A DNA stretch of 64,000 nucleotides from the NCBI RefSeq assembly GCF_000786655.1, contig NZ_JROM01000011.1, positions 152,929 through 216,928 of the forward strand, given 5' to 3'. The stretch is from Kocuria marina. GTDB lineage: Bacteria; Actinomycetota; Actinomycetes; Actinomycetales; Micrococcaceae. Both the position numbers and the translations under genes were made by a program. The first letter of the stretch is position 1; each line of letters begins with the position of its first letter. Below are positions 34,970 to 43,549 of the stretch, piece by piece. Below the pieces are notes generated by a model. The model did not search any database, had not been told where the DNA came from, and worked only from the letters and a program-made list of their open reading frames with translations.

Positions 34970-36640
34970 TCAGGGCTCTCCCAGCACCTCCCGCAGCAGC
35001 CGGGCCCCGCGTTCCACGTCCCGGTCCGGCGCGGTCAGGCCCAGCACCACCCCGCCCCGTTCGTCGACTCCCCGGCCCGCTTCCGCTTCCGCTTCCGTTG
35101 ACGACGCCGCTGCCCCACCACGTTCACCACCCGCGCGGCCCTGCCCCGTCCAGTACTCGCCCAGGGCACCCACGAGGACCCCGCGGCGTCGTGCGCGCTC
35201 GATCGCGGCGGTCTCGTCCGGGACGGCGAGCACCGCGTGGGCACCGCCGGCCATGGGCAGAACGCTCACGTGCGGGAGGTCGCCGAGGACATCGGAGAGC
35301 AACGAGCGGCGCCGTCGGAAGGAGCGGCGCATCCTGGCCGTATGGCGCTGGAACTCCCCCGTATCCATGAACCGCGCGAGCGCTTCCTGGGCGATGAGCG
35401 AGACGGGCGAACCCAGCTCCGCGCGCGTGCGCTCGAGGTCCGGGAGCAGGGAATCCGGGGCCACGAGGTGCCCCACGCCCACGGAACTGCCGAGCACCTT
35501 GGCGAAACTGCCCAGGGTCACCACGGTGTCCCGGGCGGTGTCCAGCGCCCCGAGGGCGGGCAGGGGTTGGGCGCTGTGGCGCAGTTCGGAGTCGTAGTCG
35601 TCCTCGAGCACGAGCGCGCCGTGCTCACGGGCCCACGCGAGCAGTTCCATGCGACGCGTCACCGGCATGGTCCCGCCCAGCGGGTACTGGTGACCGGGCG
35701 TGAGCACGATGGCGTCCGGCGCGGGTGCGACGTCCCAGCGCCCCGCCCCGCCCCACCGGCCGCTGGGCAGCTGTTCGGGTACGAGACCGTGCTCGTCCAC
35801 CCCCACCGGCAAGGCGATGTGCCCGAGCGCCCGCACGACCCGGCGCAACGCGGGGTACCCGGGATTCTCCACGGCCACGCGCAGTCTCCTGCCGCGCGCG
35901 AGCCCCAGCACCCGCAACGCGAGCTGTAACCCGTCCCGCACACCCGCCGTGACGAGGATGTCCTCGGGGGAACGGACGATTCCCCGATTGAGCCGCAGGT
36001 AGTCCGCGAGGTGGTCCCGCAGATCGGTGCGCAGGGTGCGTCCCGTGGCGACGCCGCTCGCCGCGTCCCGCCACGCCCCGCGCCACGCGGGGGTGTCCAG
36101 GGACGTGATGGCGCTCTTCCCCGGGCGCAGGTCGATCACCTCGGGCCGCGCCGCGGACCGACGGGCCGTGCGCGGTGAAGGGGGCGCGGGCGACGTCGTC
36201 AAGGCGGGAATGCGCGCAACCGGCATTCCAGGGCGAGGCGACGTGGGGGTGGAATGCTGTCCGACGCGGGGCGACGCCGCGGCGTCGCCCCCGGGTGCCG
36301 GGCCGGACGGGCGGGCCCGGTGAGCCTCGGCGGTCGTAGCGACAGCACGGGCGACGGGCCCTGTACCGCGCCGCATTTCCAGGTGCGGGGTGATCCGCGT
36401 GGCACCGCGATCGGCCACGAGGTAGCCCTCACCCGCGAGGACGTCCCACGCGGCGGTGACCGTTCCGCGCGAGATCCCCAGCCGGGCGGCCAATGCGCGG
36501 GACGAGGGCAGGGGGTCGCCGGGGCGCAGCACCCCGCGCGCCACGAGCTCGCGGATCTGCCGCACCAGCTGCTCCCCCAGACCCGTGCTCGCGGTGCGAT
36601 CGACGGTCAGGGGGAGATCGGTGTCCCTGGCGTGCCTCAT
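34970..36640 (-). CDS. pdxR: PdxR (MocR-family) GntR-aminotransferase regulator of vitamin B6 synthesis
   Basis: The 556-aa protein has an N-terminal GntR winged helix (QIRELVARGVLRPGDPLPSS, LGISRGTVTAAWDVLAGEG) and a C-terminal class I aminotransferase-like domain (NPGYPALRRVVRALGHIALP, EDDYDSELRHSAQPLPAL, TLGSFAKVLGSSVGVGHLVA with the PLP-lysine context). MocR/PdxR proteins sense PLP and control pdxST. The interdomain and C-terminal regions hold Ala/Glu-rich stretches with dispersed motif copies, including a perfect 24-bp palindrome at 36268-36291. The Thr/Arg-rich linker between the two domains is longer than usual. Its ATG overlaps the upstream AAA-ATPase stop (ATGA). Confidence 0.9.
   Translation of the reverse strand: MRHARDTDLPLTVDRTASTGLGEQLVRQIRELVARGVLRPGDPLPSSRALAARLGISRGTVTAAWDVLAGEGYLVADRGATRITPHLEMRRGTGPVARAVATTAEAHRARPSGPAPGGDAAASPRVGQHSTPTSPRPGMPVARIPALTTSPAPPSPRTARRSAARPEVIDLRPGKSAITSLDTPAWRGAWRDAASGVATGRTLRTDLRDHLADYLRLNRGIVRSPEDILVTAGVRDGLQLALRVLGLARGRRLRVAVENPGYPALRRVVRALGHIALPVGVDEHGLVPEQLPSGRWGGAGRWDVAPAPDAIVLTPGHQYPLGGTMPVTRRMELLAWAREHGALVLEDDYDSELRHSAQPLPALGALDTARDTVVTLGSFAKVLGSSVGVGHLVAPDSLLPDLERTRAELGSPVSLIAQEALARFMDTGEFQRHTARMRRSFRRRRSLLSDVLGDLPHVSVLPMAGGAHAVLAVPDETAAIERARRRGVLVGALGEYWTGQGRAGGERGGAAASSTEAEAEAGRGVDERGGVVLGLTAPDRDVERGARLLREVLGEP
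36268..36291. repeat. 24-bp perfect palindrome inside pdxR linker
   Basis: GGGGCGACGCCGCGG-centred perfect palindrome of 24 bp. It is a variant of the dispersed motif in which the two arms are fused with no spacer. It lies in the part of pdxR that encodes the linker between the DNA-binding and aminotransferase-like domains. Confidence 0.65.
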
Positions 36641-37809
36641 TCCCGGGACTGCCGTGCGATGAAGCCGGCCATGCCGGGAACGGTGAACGCCACCTGACCG
36701 TGATCGGGAGCGTAGATCATCCCCTTCTGGATCAGTTGCGCTCTCGTGGGGCCCAGGCTGCTGGCCTTGGTACCGAGCCGGGCTGCGAGTTCACCCGTGC
36801 GGGAGGGGCCCGCGCCGTCCACCGCCATGACGCTCATGTACTCGCGCTCCTTGGGCGTCGCCCTGCCCCAGCGGGCCGGAAAGAATCCGGAGTCCAGTTG
36901 CGCCCACCCCTTCTCGATGGCCACCCTCGCGTCCTCGACCGTGAACGGCGTGGTCGGTGCGACTTCCCACACCGCTTTCCCGAACTCCTGGATGAAGTAT
37001 GGATAACCGCCCGAGGCCGCGACGACGGCGTTCAGCGCCTCGGTGTCGAAGTCCGCGCCCACGTCCTTGGCCGGGCGTGCCACCGCGTATCGCGCCTGCT
37101 CCGGGTCCAGCGGCCCGATGACCCGGTAGTCGAAGAGTCTCTCCGCATAGCTGCGTGTGGCGCTCAGGATCGTGGGAAGGTTCGGCAGACCGGCGCAGAT
37201 CACGTAGAACGGCCAGTCGCGCTGGCCCGCGATGTGCTGGACCGTGACGATCGCGCTCATCATGTCCGGGTCCAGGTCCTGCATCTCGTCGATGAACAGG
37301 CCGAACGCGCTGTGCTGCGCCTTCAAGGGTTCGCTGAGATCCTCGACCAGCTCCTCCAGATCGATGTCGATCCGGCCGGACTGCGCCCGCACGGGATGAA
37401 GATCGACACTGGCCGAGACACCGCTCGCCCCCACGGAGACACTGAAGGACTGGATGGTCTTGAGCGCATCAGCGAAGAGCTGACCGGGATGACGGCCGAG
37501 ATGACGCCGTGCCGCCACCACGAGTTCCCGGGCGAACCTGTCCCTCACGTCCTGCCTGCCCCGCGCCTCCGGTCGCCCCTCCAGCTGAACGGTGAGCCAC
37601 CCGTGATTGTCCGCGTGAGCACGCAGGACGTTGAGCAGGACGGTCTTGCCGACTCCTCGGAGACCCGTGAGCACCATGCCCCTGTTGGGGCGGTGGAGCT
37701 TGGCGCGCGCGATCATGAGGTCGAAGGCGGAAACCTCTGCCTCCCGGCCACTGAGCACCTTGGGACGCAGCCCGGATCCGGGGCTGTAGGGGTTGGCTGC
37801 GAGGTCCAT
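36637..37809 (-). CDS. Orc1/Cdc6-like AAA ATPase (AAA_16-type)
   Basis: The 390-aa protein has a P-loop (GMVLTGLRGVGKTVLLNVLR), a Walker B-like FGLFIDEMQDLDPDMM, sensor-like region (LPNLPTILSATRSYAERLFD) and a C-terminal winged-helix-like part (ATPKEREYMSVMAVDGAGPS, RTGELAARLG). Such ATPases are often accessory genes of unknown role. It is immediately upstream of pdxR and its stop overlaps the pdxR start (ATGA). The divergent upstream DNA is AT-rich. A link to vitamin B6 control is suggested only by this arrangement. Confidence 0.7.
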   Translation of the reverse strand: MDLAANPYSPGSGLRPKVLSGREAEVSAFDLMIARAKLHRPNRGMVLTGLRGVGKTVLLNVLRAHADNHGWLTVQLEGRPEARGRQDVRDRFARELVVAARRHLGRHPGQLFADALKTIQSFSVSVGASGVSASVDLHPVRAQSGRIDIDLEELVEDLSEPLKAQHSAFGLFIDEMQDLDPDMMSAIVTVQHIAGQRDWPFYVICAGLPNLPTILSATRSYAERLFDYRVIGPLDPEQARYAVARPAKDVGADFDTEALNAVVAASGGYPYFIQEFGKAVWEVAPTTPFTVEDARVAIEKGWAQLDSGFFPARWGRATPKEREYMSVMAVDGAGPSRTGELAARLGTKASSLGPTRAQLIQKGMIYAPDHGQVAFTVPGMAGFIARQSRE

Positions 37810-37986
37810 GTACCGAAGTGTAAGGCACTATACGAATATTCTTATACTTACTTAGACTTCGATAGCGTCTCAGTCAGCCGCTGTCGAGAGACGCGGAATG
37901 AATGCCGAACGTCGCCTGAGTGGACCACTACATTTCTTCGATTTTGGCTCTGTCACTAGACCACCCGCGCCGCCAGGATGGAGGCC
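37810..37986. promoter_or_regulatory. Divergent control region for the AAA-ATPase/pdxR and pdxS transcripts
   Basis: This 177-bp region is AT-richer than its surroundings (ATACGAATATTCTTATACTT). It contains GACCAC at 37923 and at 37959, two direct copies 36 bp apart, in the contexts TGGACCACTA and TAGACCACCC. MocR/PdxR proteins bind spaced direct repeats near pdxST promoters, so these are candidate PdxR sites. The assignment is tentative. Confidence 0.4.
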
Positions 37987-38916
37987 ATGACCGAAACCTT
38001 GCAGACCTCCGCCCAGAACCCCACCCCCGTGACCGGATCGCGCCTCGTCAAGCGCGGCCTGGCGGACATGCTCAAGGGCGGTGTGATCATGGACGTGGTC
38101 ACCGCCGAGCAGGCCCGGATCGCCGAGGACTCCGGGGCCGTGGCCGTCATGGCGCTCGAGCGCGTTCCCGCGGACATCCGCTCCCAGGGTGGCGTGGCGC
38201 GCATGAGCGATCCCGATCTGATCGAGCAGATCATCGACTCCGTCTCCATCCCCGTGATGGCCAAGGCGCGGATCGGGCACTTCGTGGAGGCGCAGGTGCT
38301 CGAGCACCTCAAGGTGGACTACATCGACGAGTCCGAGGTGCTCTCCCCCGCCGACTACGTCAACCACATCGACAAGCACCGCTTCAACGTCCCGTTCGTG
38401 TGCGGTGCCACCAACCTGGGTGAGGCGCTGCGCCGGATCACCGAGGGCGCGGCCATGATCCGCTCCAAGGGTGAGGCCGGCACGGGGGACGTCTCCGAGG
38501 CCACCAAGCACATCCGCACCATCCGTGCCCAGATCGCCGAGCTGCAGGGGCTCTACTCCTCCACCCCGGACGCCCTCTACGTCAAGGCCAAGGAACTGTC
38601 GGCTCCGTACGAGCTCGTGGCGGAGGTCGCCCGCACGGGCAAGCTGCCCGTGGTGCTGTTCACCGCCGGGGGCATCGCGACCCCCGCGGATGCCGCCATG
38701 ATGATGCAGCTCGGTGCGGACGGCGTGTTCGTGGGCTCGGGCATCTTCAAGTCCGGCAACCCCGCCGAGCGCGCCCGCGCGATCGTGGCCGCGACCGCTT
38801 ACTACGACGATCCCGCCCGCATCGCGGAGGCCTCCCGCGGACTCGGCGAGGCCATGGTCGGGATCAACGTGGCCGATCTGCCCGCACCCCACCGCCTCGC
38901 GGAGCGCGGCTGGTGA
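37987..38916 (+). CDS. pdxS: Pyridoxal 5'-phosphate synthase lyase subunit PdxS
   Basis: The ~309-aa TIM-barrel enzyme makes PLP from ribose 5-phosphate, glyceraldehyde 3-phosphate and glutamine-derived ammonia supplied by PdxT. It has [57 protein letters not shown] with the active-site Lys, [15 protein letters not shown] and [20 protein letters not shown]. The start at 37987 is preferred (AGGATGGAGG upstream); an ATG nine bases earlier is possible. Normally pdxT follows directly; here a toxin-antitoxin pair intervenes. Confidence 0.95.
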   Translation: MTETLQTSAQNPTPVTGSRLVKRGLADMLKGGVIMDVVTAEQARIAEDSGAVAVMALERVPADIRSQGGVARMSDPDLIEQIIDSVSIPVMAKARIGHFVEAQVLEHLKVDYIDESEVLSPADYVNHIDKHRFNVPFVCGATNLGEALRRITEGAAMIRSKGEAGTGDVSEATKHIRTIRAQIAELQGLYSSTPDALYVKAKELSAPYELVAEVARTGKLPVVLFTAGGIATPADAAMMMQLGADGVFVGSGIFKSGNPAERARAIVAATAYYDDPARIAEASRGLGEAMVGINVADLPAPHRLAERGW

Positions 38917-38967
38917 GGTGCCGCTGGGCGGCGGGTTCGCCCCGCTGACCCGCGATCCTCGGAATTT

Positions 38968-38985
38968 GGTATAAAAAGTTATACC
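38968..38985. promoter_or_regulatory. Toxin-antitoxin operator/promoter
   Basis: GGTATAA-AAAG-TTATACC is a perfect 7-bp inverted repeat with a 4-base spacer. It overlaps TTATAC, which could be a -10 box 11 bases before the antitoxin ATG. Such a palindrome is typical of the self-repressed promoter of TA pairs. There is no Shine-Dalgarno before the antitoxin start, so the transcript may be nearly leaderless. Confidence 0.6.
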
Positions 38986-38994
38986 CTTGGTTCC

Positions 38995-39243
38995 ATGAAG
39001 ACAGCGATCAGCCTCCCGGACCAGGCAGCCCTGCGCTTCGACCGGATAGCCCAGCAGTACGGGATGTCGCGGTCGGAGTTCTACCGGCGCGCCGCCGAGC
39101 ACTACGCGGACACCTTGGCGGATGCGGACCTCACGGCCCAGATCGACGACGCGATCGAGGCCGTGGGGCAACCCGGTGAGGACTCCACCGAGCTGCGGCG
39201 CGCCGCCAACGCGCGCCTGGCCGAGGCATCGGACGAATGGTGA
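38995..39243 (+). CDS. Ribbon-helix-helix antitoxin (MazE/CopG-type)
   Basis: The 82-aa protein starts MKTAISLPDQAALRFDRIAQQ, with the RHH strand MKTAISLPD and helices through MSRSEFYRRAAEHYADTL. The acidic C-terminal part (DDAIEAVGQPGEDSTEL) would cover the toxin. Its stop overlaps the toxin start at 39237, typical of TA coupling. It would repress its own promoter through the palindrome at 38968-38985. Confidence 0.8.
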   Translation: MKTAISLPDQAALRFDRIAQQYGMSRSEFYRRAAEHYADTLADADLTAQIDDAIEAVGQPGEDSTELRRAANARLAEASDEW

Positions 39244-39581
39244 TCCGGCGCGGACTCGTGTGCTGGGTGGATTTCGGCGAGCCTAGGGGCAGCGCTCCCG
39301 CCAAACGGCGCCCCGCCGTGGTGGTCCAGTCCGACCGCTACAACGCGTCACGGATCTCCACGGTGGTGATCCTGCCCATCACGTCCAATACCGCCCTGGC
39401 ACGACACCCGGGCAATGTCTTCCTGCCGGCATCCGCTTCCGGGCTGCCGAAGGATTCAGTCATCAACGTGTCCCAGCCCATGACCGTGGACCGTTCCGAC
39501 CTGGAGGACACAGGCTTCGTCCTTCCCGACAGCCTGATGCGCGCGGTCGATGCGGGCCTTCGGCGGGTAGTGAACCTGTGA
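39237..39581 (+). CDS. MazF/PemK-like endoribonuclease toxin
   Basis: The 114-aa protein has the MazF fold landmarks GLVCWVDFGEPRGSAPAKRR followed by PAVVVQSDRYNASRISTVVI, PITSNTALARHPGNVFLPA and SVINVSQPMTVDRSDLED. It should cleave mRNA at specific short sequences when the antitoxin is lost. The Arg-Pro-Ala-Val strand and the Thr/Ser in the last motif are consistent with a working toxin. It sits inside the pdxS-pdxT locus, eleven bases before pdxT. Confidence 0.85.
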   Translation: MVIRRGLVCWVDFGEPRGSAPAKRRPAVVVQSDRYNASRISTVVILPITSNTALARHPGNVFLPASASGLPKDSVINVSQPMTVDRSDLEDTGFVLPDSLMRAVDAGLRRVVNL

Positions 39582-39591
39582 GGATCCGATA

Positions 39592-40281
39592 ATGCACATT
39601 CACGAAGAATCAGAGCTGACACCCGGCCAATCTGCCCCCACCGTCGGTGTCCTGGCCCTGCAGGGCGGGGTGGCCGAGCACCTGGCGATGCTCGAATCGC
39701 TAGGTGCCCGGGCGGTTCGCGTCCGTTCCGTGTTCGATCTGCTGGGGGACGACGGCGCTCCCGCCGTGGACGCGCTCGTCCTGCCCGGGGGTGAGTCCTC
39801 CACGATGGACCGGCTGTGCCGCACGTTCGGCCTGTTCGAACCCCTCCAGCGGGTCATCCGCGCCGGCCTGCCCACGCTGGGCACGTGCGCGGGACTCATC
39901 ATGCTGTCCACGCGGATCGCGGATCCCGCGCCGGGGCAGCAGAGCCTGGGCGTCCTGGACGTCACGGTGGACCGCAATGCGTTCGGCTCCCAGGTCGACT
40001 CCGCGGAGGTCTCACTCCCCTGGTCCGGCACCGCCGGCCACGCACGGTCGGACGACGACGCCGCGGCGGCCCCGAGCGGCGTCGTCCGCGCGGCCTTCAT
40101 CCGGGCACCCTCGGTGACCGCGGTGGGGGACGGCGTGGAGGTGCTGGCCCGCTACCGCGACACGGTGGTGGCGGTACGCCAGGCCAATGTCCTGGGCATC
40201 AGCTTCCACCCCGAGCTCATGGGCGAGACCACCGTCCACGAGGAGTTACTGAACATGGTCCGGGTGGGCGCGAACGCCTGA
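39592..40281 (+). CDS. pdxT: PLP synthase glutaminase subunit PdxT, with motif insertions
   Basis: The 229-aa glutaminase supplies ammonia to PdxS. It has GVLALQGGVAEHLAMLESLG, VLPGGESSTMDRL, the nucleophile in LGTCAGLIML (Cys99), and the His/Glu pair in SFHPELMGE (206/208). Relatives are ~185-200 aa; the extra length is partly a segment ARSDDDAAAAPSGVVRAAFI at ~150-170, encoded by a paired copy of the dispersed motif. Another short insertion is GDDGAPA at ~52-58. Both are in surface loops, so the catalytic triad remains. The ATG at 39592 has no strong ribosome site. Confidence 0.9.
   Translation: MHIHEESELTPGQSAPTVGVLALQGGVAEHLAMLESLGARAVRVRSVFDLLGDDGAPAVDALVLPGGESSTMDRLCRTFGLFEPLQRVIRAGLPTLGTCAGLIMLSTRIADPAPGQQSLGVLDVTVDRNAFGSQVDSAEVSLPWSGTAGHARSDDDAAAAPSGVVRAAFIRAPSVTAVGDGVEVLARYRDTVVAVRQANVLGISFHPELMGETTVHEELLNMVRVGANA
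40051..40087. repeat. Close-set inverted motif pair within pdxT
   Basis: GACGACGCCGC (40054-40064) and GCGGCGTCGTC (40076-40086) form an 11-bp stem with an 11-nt loop. The sequence reads in frame as Asp-Asp-Asp-Ala-Ala... then Gly-Val-Val in the PdxT loop. Confidence 0.75.
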
Positions 40282-40357
40282 CGCGGGCCGCCGCCGTGAG
40301 CTGCTGCGGGTCCCCGCCAGGTGTGTACCGGGGCACTCACCCCGGGAACGCCCGGGC

Positions 40358-41347
40358 TCAGAAGCTCCCCGACGCGCCTCCACCGGTGAACCCGCCACCC
40401 CCGCCGAAGGACGAGGGGGACGAGCTCCCGAACGACGACCCCGCCGAAGATGCCGCCGAACCGTTGTACACCGCCGGGTACATCACGTAGAGCGGTAGCC
40501 ACGAGCGGAACGTGGGCGCGTACTGGATCTCGTGCTCGATGCCGTCCGCATCCTTGGCCCTGTTGGGTTTGTCGTTGAGACCGGGGGCTTTGCGATTCTG
40601 GTAGCGGTACTTGTAGTACGCCTGGCGCATCCCGTCCGTGATCTCCTCGTCCGGATGCTCCTGCTGGAACTGTTCGATCTCGCGGTCCGCCTGCTCTCGG
40701 ATCTGCTTGCGCTGCCGGTGATGGCGCCACCAACTCAGCAGGCCCACCAGGACCGCCACGCCCACGACCCCCAGGATCACACGGGCCCACATGTTGCTCG
40801 TGGCCTCCCGATCAGCGGCCGCTTGCGGATTCGCCTCGTCGTAGACCTCGGTGATGGTGTTCGTGAACGCTCCCGCGTAGTCCTCCTTCTTGAACCCCGG
40901 TTCCAGCTCGTCCTGCATGATGTTCCGGGCGTCCCTGTCCGAGAGCACCTCGCGGGCCCCGTCCGCCACCTCGATGCGCAGCTCACGTTCGCCCATGTCC
41001 GCGACCACGAGCACCCCGTTGTTGCGGCCGTCGTCCCCCACACCCCAGTCCGTGGCCACCTTGCGGGAGTAGTCCTCGATGCTTTCGCCCTGGGTCTCGT
41101 CCACCGTGAGCACGGCCGCCCGGATGTACTCGTTCTCGGAGTTCTTCTCCCCGATCAACCGATTCAGTTGTGCTTCCTGGTCCGGGGTCAACAGGTCCGC
41201 CTGGTCCTGCACCGCACCCTCGGTGGGGCGGGGTGGCACGTCCAGGGCGTGGGCCGGAGCGGCGACTCCGGTGACGAGCACCGCCCCCAGCGCGCCGGTC
41301 GTGATGATGCGCCGCAGGGGCGCCATCCTGAGCGTTTCGGTGTCCAC
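40358..41347 (-). CDS. TPM-domain membrane protein
   Basis: The ~329-aa protein has a signal-peptide-like start (MAPLRRIITTGALGAVLVTG... cleaved near AHA-LDVPP) and a TPM (TLP18.3/Psb32/MOLO-1) domain: VQDQADLLTPDQEAQLNRLI, AAVLTVDETQGESIEDYSRK, NNGVLVVADMGERELRIEV. It then has one membrane helix (VILGVVGVAVLVGLLSWWRH) and a Gly/Ser-rich C-terminus (SFGGGGGFTGGGASGSF). TPM proteins act in membrane protein repair or metal/phosphatase roles in other organisms; here unknown. The GTG at 41347 has GGGAGG just upstream. Confidence 0.82.
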   Translation of the reverse strand: MDTETLRMAPLRRIITTGALGAVLVTGVAAPAHALDVPPRPTEGAVQDQADLLTPDQEAQLNRLIGEKNSENEYIRAAVLTVDETQGESIEDYSRKVATDWGVGDDGRNNGVLVVADMGERELRIEVADGAREVLSDRDARNIMQDELEPGFKKEDYAGAFTNTITEVYDEANPQAAADREATSNMWARVILGVVGVAVLVGLLSWWRHHRQRKQIREQADREIEQFQQEHPDEEITDGMRQAYYKYRYQNRKAPGLNDKPNRAKDADGIEHEIQYAPTFRSWLPLYVMYPAVYNGSAASSAGSSFGSSSPSSFGGGGGFTGGGASGSF

Positions 41348-41442
41348 GGGTCCTCCCGGGTCTCGTCGAATGCTGTTCGGCACAGGTTCTCGTAGGCCAG
41401 GGTACGGCCCGCGCCCGGTTCGCGGAACGACCCCGGCACGAC

Positions 41443-41479
41443 CGTGGGCCGGCTCCCCGAGAAGGGGAACCGGCCCACG
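41443..41479 (-). terminator. Hairpin terminator downstream of the tandem Usp gene
   Basis: Arms CGTGGGCCGGCTCCCC (41443-41458) and GGGGAACCGGCCCACG (41464-41479) pair over 16 bp with one mismatch around a 5-base loop. It is placed downstream of the minus-strand Usp gene at 41610-42500. Confidence 0.7.
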
Positions 41480-41590
41480 ACGGCGCCCGAGCGGCGTCGC
41501 CCGCGAACGGTACGTATGCCTTGGAAGGCTGCGGGTACGACGACGCCGCGCGGCCCGGCGGACTCGACGGCGCAGCGGTCTCGTTAGCGC
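41480..41590. repeat. Two dispersed-motif copies in the TPM-Usp gap
   Basis: A GACGGCGCCCGAGCGGCG unit at 41479-41496 and a fuller copy GACGACGCCGC at 41539-41549, followed by an inverted variant CGACGGCGCAGCGG. This is one of the clearest intergenic concentrations of the motif. No gene lies in this gap. Confidence 0.6.
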
Positions 41591-41609
41591 AATGTCGCGT
41601 AGGAGCGGC

Positions 41610-42500
41610 TCAGCGGCGCGCGGTGGGGACCACCATCACGGGGCACTCGGCATCCGCGAGCGCCGCCTGGGACACCGAACCCATGAGCAGACCGCGGAAC
41701 CCGCCGTACCCGCGGGTGCCCATGACGAGCAGCTCGGCGGTGCGGGAGGCGTCCACGAGCGCGTCCGCGGGGCGGCCCTCCAGCACGCGGGTCTCGATCT
41801 CCAGGTCCGGGAAGTCCTTGCGCAGTTCCTCGGCCACGGAATCGGTGAGCTCCTTGGCCGGGGCCATGAGCTGTTCCTGCACGGCGCGATCCAGCTCGGC
41901 GGAGTTCATGGGCAGGTAGCTCGTGGTGGGGACCACGCTCACGATCGCGAGCCGCAGCCCGTGATCCGCGGCGTACCGGGCGGCCTGCGGGACCGCCTTG
42001 TTCTTGGCGCCGAGCTTGTCCACGCCCACAACCACGCGACCCTCGAAGCTCTCACCTTCGGGCCGGGTCTCACGTTCGCCAGGGTGCCACCCCTCCGGGA
42101 GGATCACCACGGGCGCGGCGGAGTGGGCGGCCACCGCGGCGGAGACCGAACCCACGCGCCCGCGCACCCCGTGGTGCCCGCGCTTGCCGAGGACCACCAC
42201 GGAGGCGTCCTGGGCCTCGTAGACGATCACGCCGGCGGCATCGCCGCGCTCGATGATGCCCTGCCCGGTGACGCCGCCCGCCTTGGCCTTCTCCACGGCG
42301 CGCGTGGCCAGCCGCTCCGATTCCTGGTGCAGCGCATCCGCGAAGGCTCCGTAGATGGACTGGTCCAGGCCGGTCTGACGGCCCGTGGAGAGCACGATCT
42401 TCAACGGCTCCTGCCGCTTCTGGGCCTCGAGGATCGCCCAGTCCAGGGCCCGCTCACTGTGATCGGAACCGTCGTATGCCACCACGATGTTCTGTGTCAT
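41610..42500 (-). CDS. Tandem universal stress protein (UspA x2)
   Basis: The 296-aa protein contains two USP domains. Each has the ATP-binding G-2x-G-9x-G(S/T) motif: VLGKRGHHGVRGRVGSVSAA in the first and VMGTRGYGGFRGLLMGSVSQ in the second. It starts MTQNIVVAYDGSDHSERALD. Actinobacterial tandem Usps bind ATP and are linked to persistence, redox and hypoxia responses. It is next to a second tandem Usp (42554-43549) in the same direction. Confidence 0.9.
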   Translation of the reverse strand: MTQNIVVAYDGSDHSERALDWAILEAQKRQEPLKIVLSTGRQTGLDQSIYGAFADALHQESERLATRAVEKAKAGGVTGQGIIERGDAAGVIVYEAQDASVVVLGKRGHHGVRGRVGSVSAAVAAHSAAPVVILPEGWHPGERETRPEGESFEGRVVVGVDKLGAKNKAVPQAARYAADHGLRLAIVSVVPTTSYLPMNSAELDRAVQEQLMAPAKELTDSVAEELRKDFPDLEIETRVLEGRPADALVDASRTAELLVMGTRGYGGFRGLLMGSVSQAALADAECPVMVVPTARR

Positions 42501-42553
42501 CTGTCTGCACCTAGTTTCTTGACTGTGTTTCGAGGGGGAATGCGGATCGGGAC

Positions 42554-43549
42554 TCAGCGCCCGCTGGGGACCACCATCACGGGCCCGGCAGCGGAGCTCA
42601 GCACGGCCTGGGACACGGATCCGAGCAGCAGACCCGTGAACCCGCCGATCCCGCGGGAGCCCACGACCACGAGGTCCGCGGTCCGGGTGGCCTGCACGAG
42701 CACCCGGCCGGGGCGGCCCAGGAACGCGTGCTGCGTGACCCGCAACCGGGGTTCCCGCTCTGCAATGGTGCGCGCCAGTTCTGAGAGCCGTTCGAGCGAT
42801 TCCTGGAAGTAGTAGGTCTGGTTGTACTGGTCCTGGAACCACTCCGGGGTCCCGGACAGGGCGCCGTTCACGGAGACCAGGCTCAGGGTCGCGTCGTGGG
42901 ACAGGGCGTACTGGATCGCGTGCGCGACCGCGGGGTTCTTCTCCCCCGCGCCGTCCACGCCCACGACCACGGAGCCGGAGAAGTCCATCTCGGAGGCCGG
43001 GGTGCGGGTTCCGCCCTGGGCCTCGTCATCCGAGACGCGCACGTCCTTGCCGTCCCGGGCCTCCTCGCGGGCGAGCTCGGCGTCCGAGTCGTCCTCGTGG
43101 GTTCCGGGCGGGACCACGATCACGGGCACGGGGCTGTGGGCCGCCACGGCCGCGGAGACCGAACCCAGCCGACCCCGCAGGGCACCGCCCTTGCCGCGCT
43201 TGCCCATGACGACCAAGCAGGCATCCTTGGCGGCGTGCAGGACGGCCCGAGCGGCGTCGCCCTCGCCCAGGACCTTGCGGATCTCGACGTCAGGGGCGTG
43301 GGAGCGGGCGTACTCCTCGGCGGCCTCGAGATGGGATTCGCTCTCCGCCTTCACGGCGTCGTGGAAGCGCTGTTCCAGGCCGGGATCCCCCACGACCGCG
43401 ACGGGGAACGCGCACAACAGGCGCACGGGGGCCTTGCGGGCGGTGGCCTCCGCGAGGGCACGGTCGAGGGCGCGCAGCGCGATCTCGGAACCATCGATGC
43501 CCACCAGGACGGGAGCGTTGGACGAGGTGTTCAGAACGTCATTGTTCAT
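42554..43549 (-). CDS. Tandem universal stress protein (second copy)
   Basis: The 331-aa paralogue also has two USP domains with ATP motifs VMGKRGKGGALRGRLGSVSA and VVGSRGIGGFTGLLLGSVSQ. A hydrophilic linker with DDSDAELAREEARDGKDV joins them. It starts MNNDVLNTSSNAPVLVGIDG after a TGGAGGT site. Together with the first Usp it suggests an adenylate-sensing stress module. Confidence 0.9.
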   Translation of the reverse strand: MNNDVLNTSSNAPVLVGIDGSEIALRALDRALAEATARKAPVRLLCAFPVAVVGDPGLEQRFHDAVKAESESHLEAAEEYARSHAPDVEIRKVLGEGDAARAVLHAAKDACLVVMGKRGKGGALRGRLGSVSAAVAAHSPVPVIVVPPGTHEDDSDAELAREEARDGKDVRVSDDEAQGGTRTPASEMDFSGSVVVGVDGAGEKNPAVAHAIQYALSHDATLSLVSVNGALSGTPEWFQDQYNQTYYFQESLERLSELARTIAEREPRLRVTQHAFLGRPGRVLVQATRTADLVVVGSRGIGGFTGLLLGSVSQAVLSSAAGPVMVVPSGR

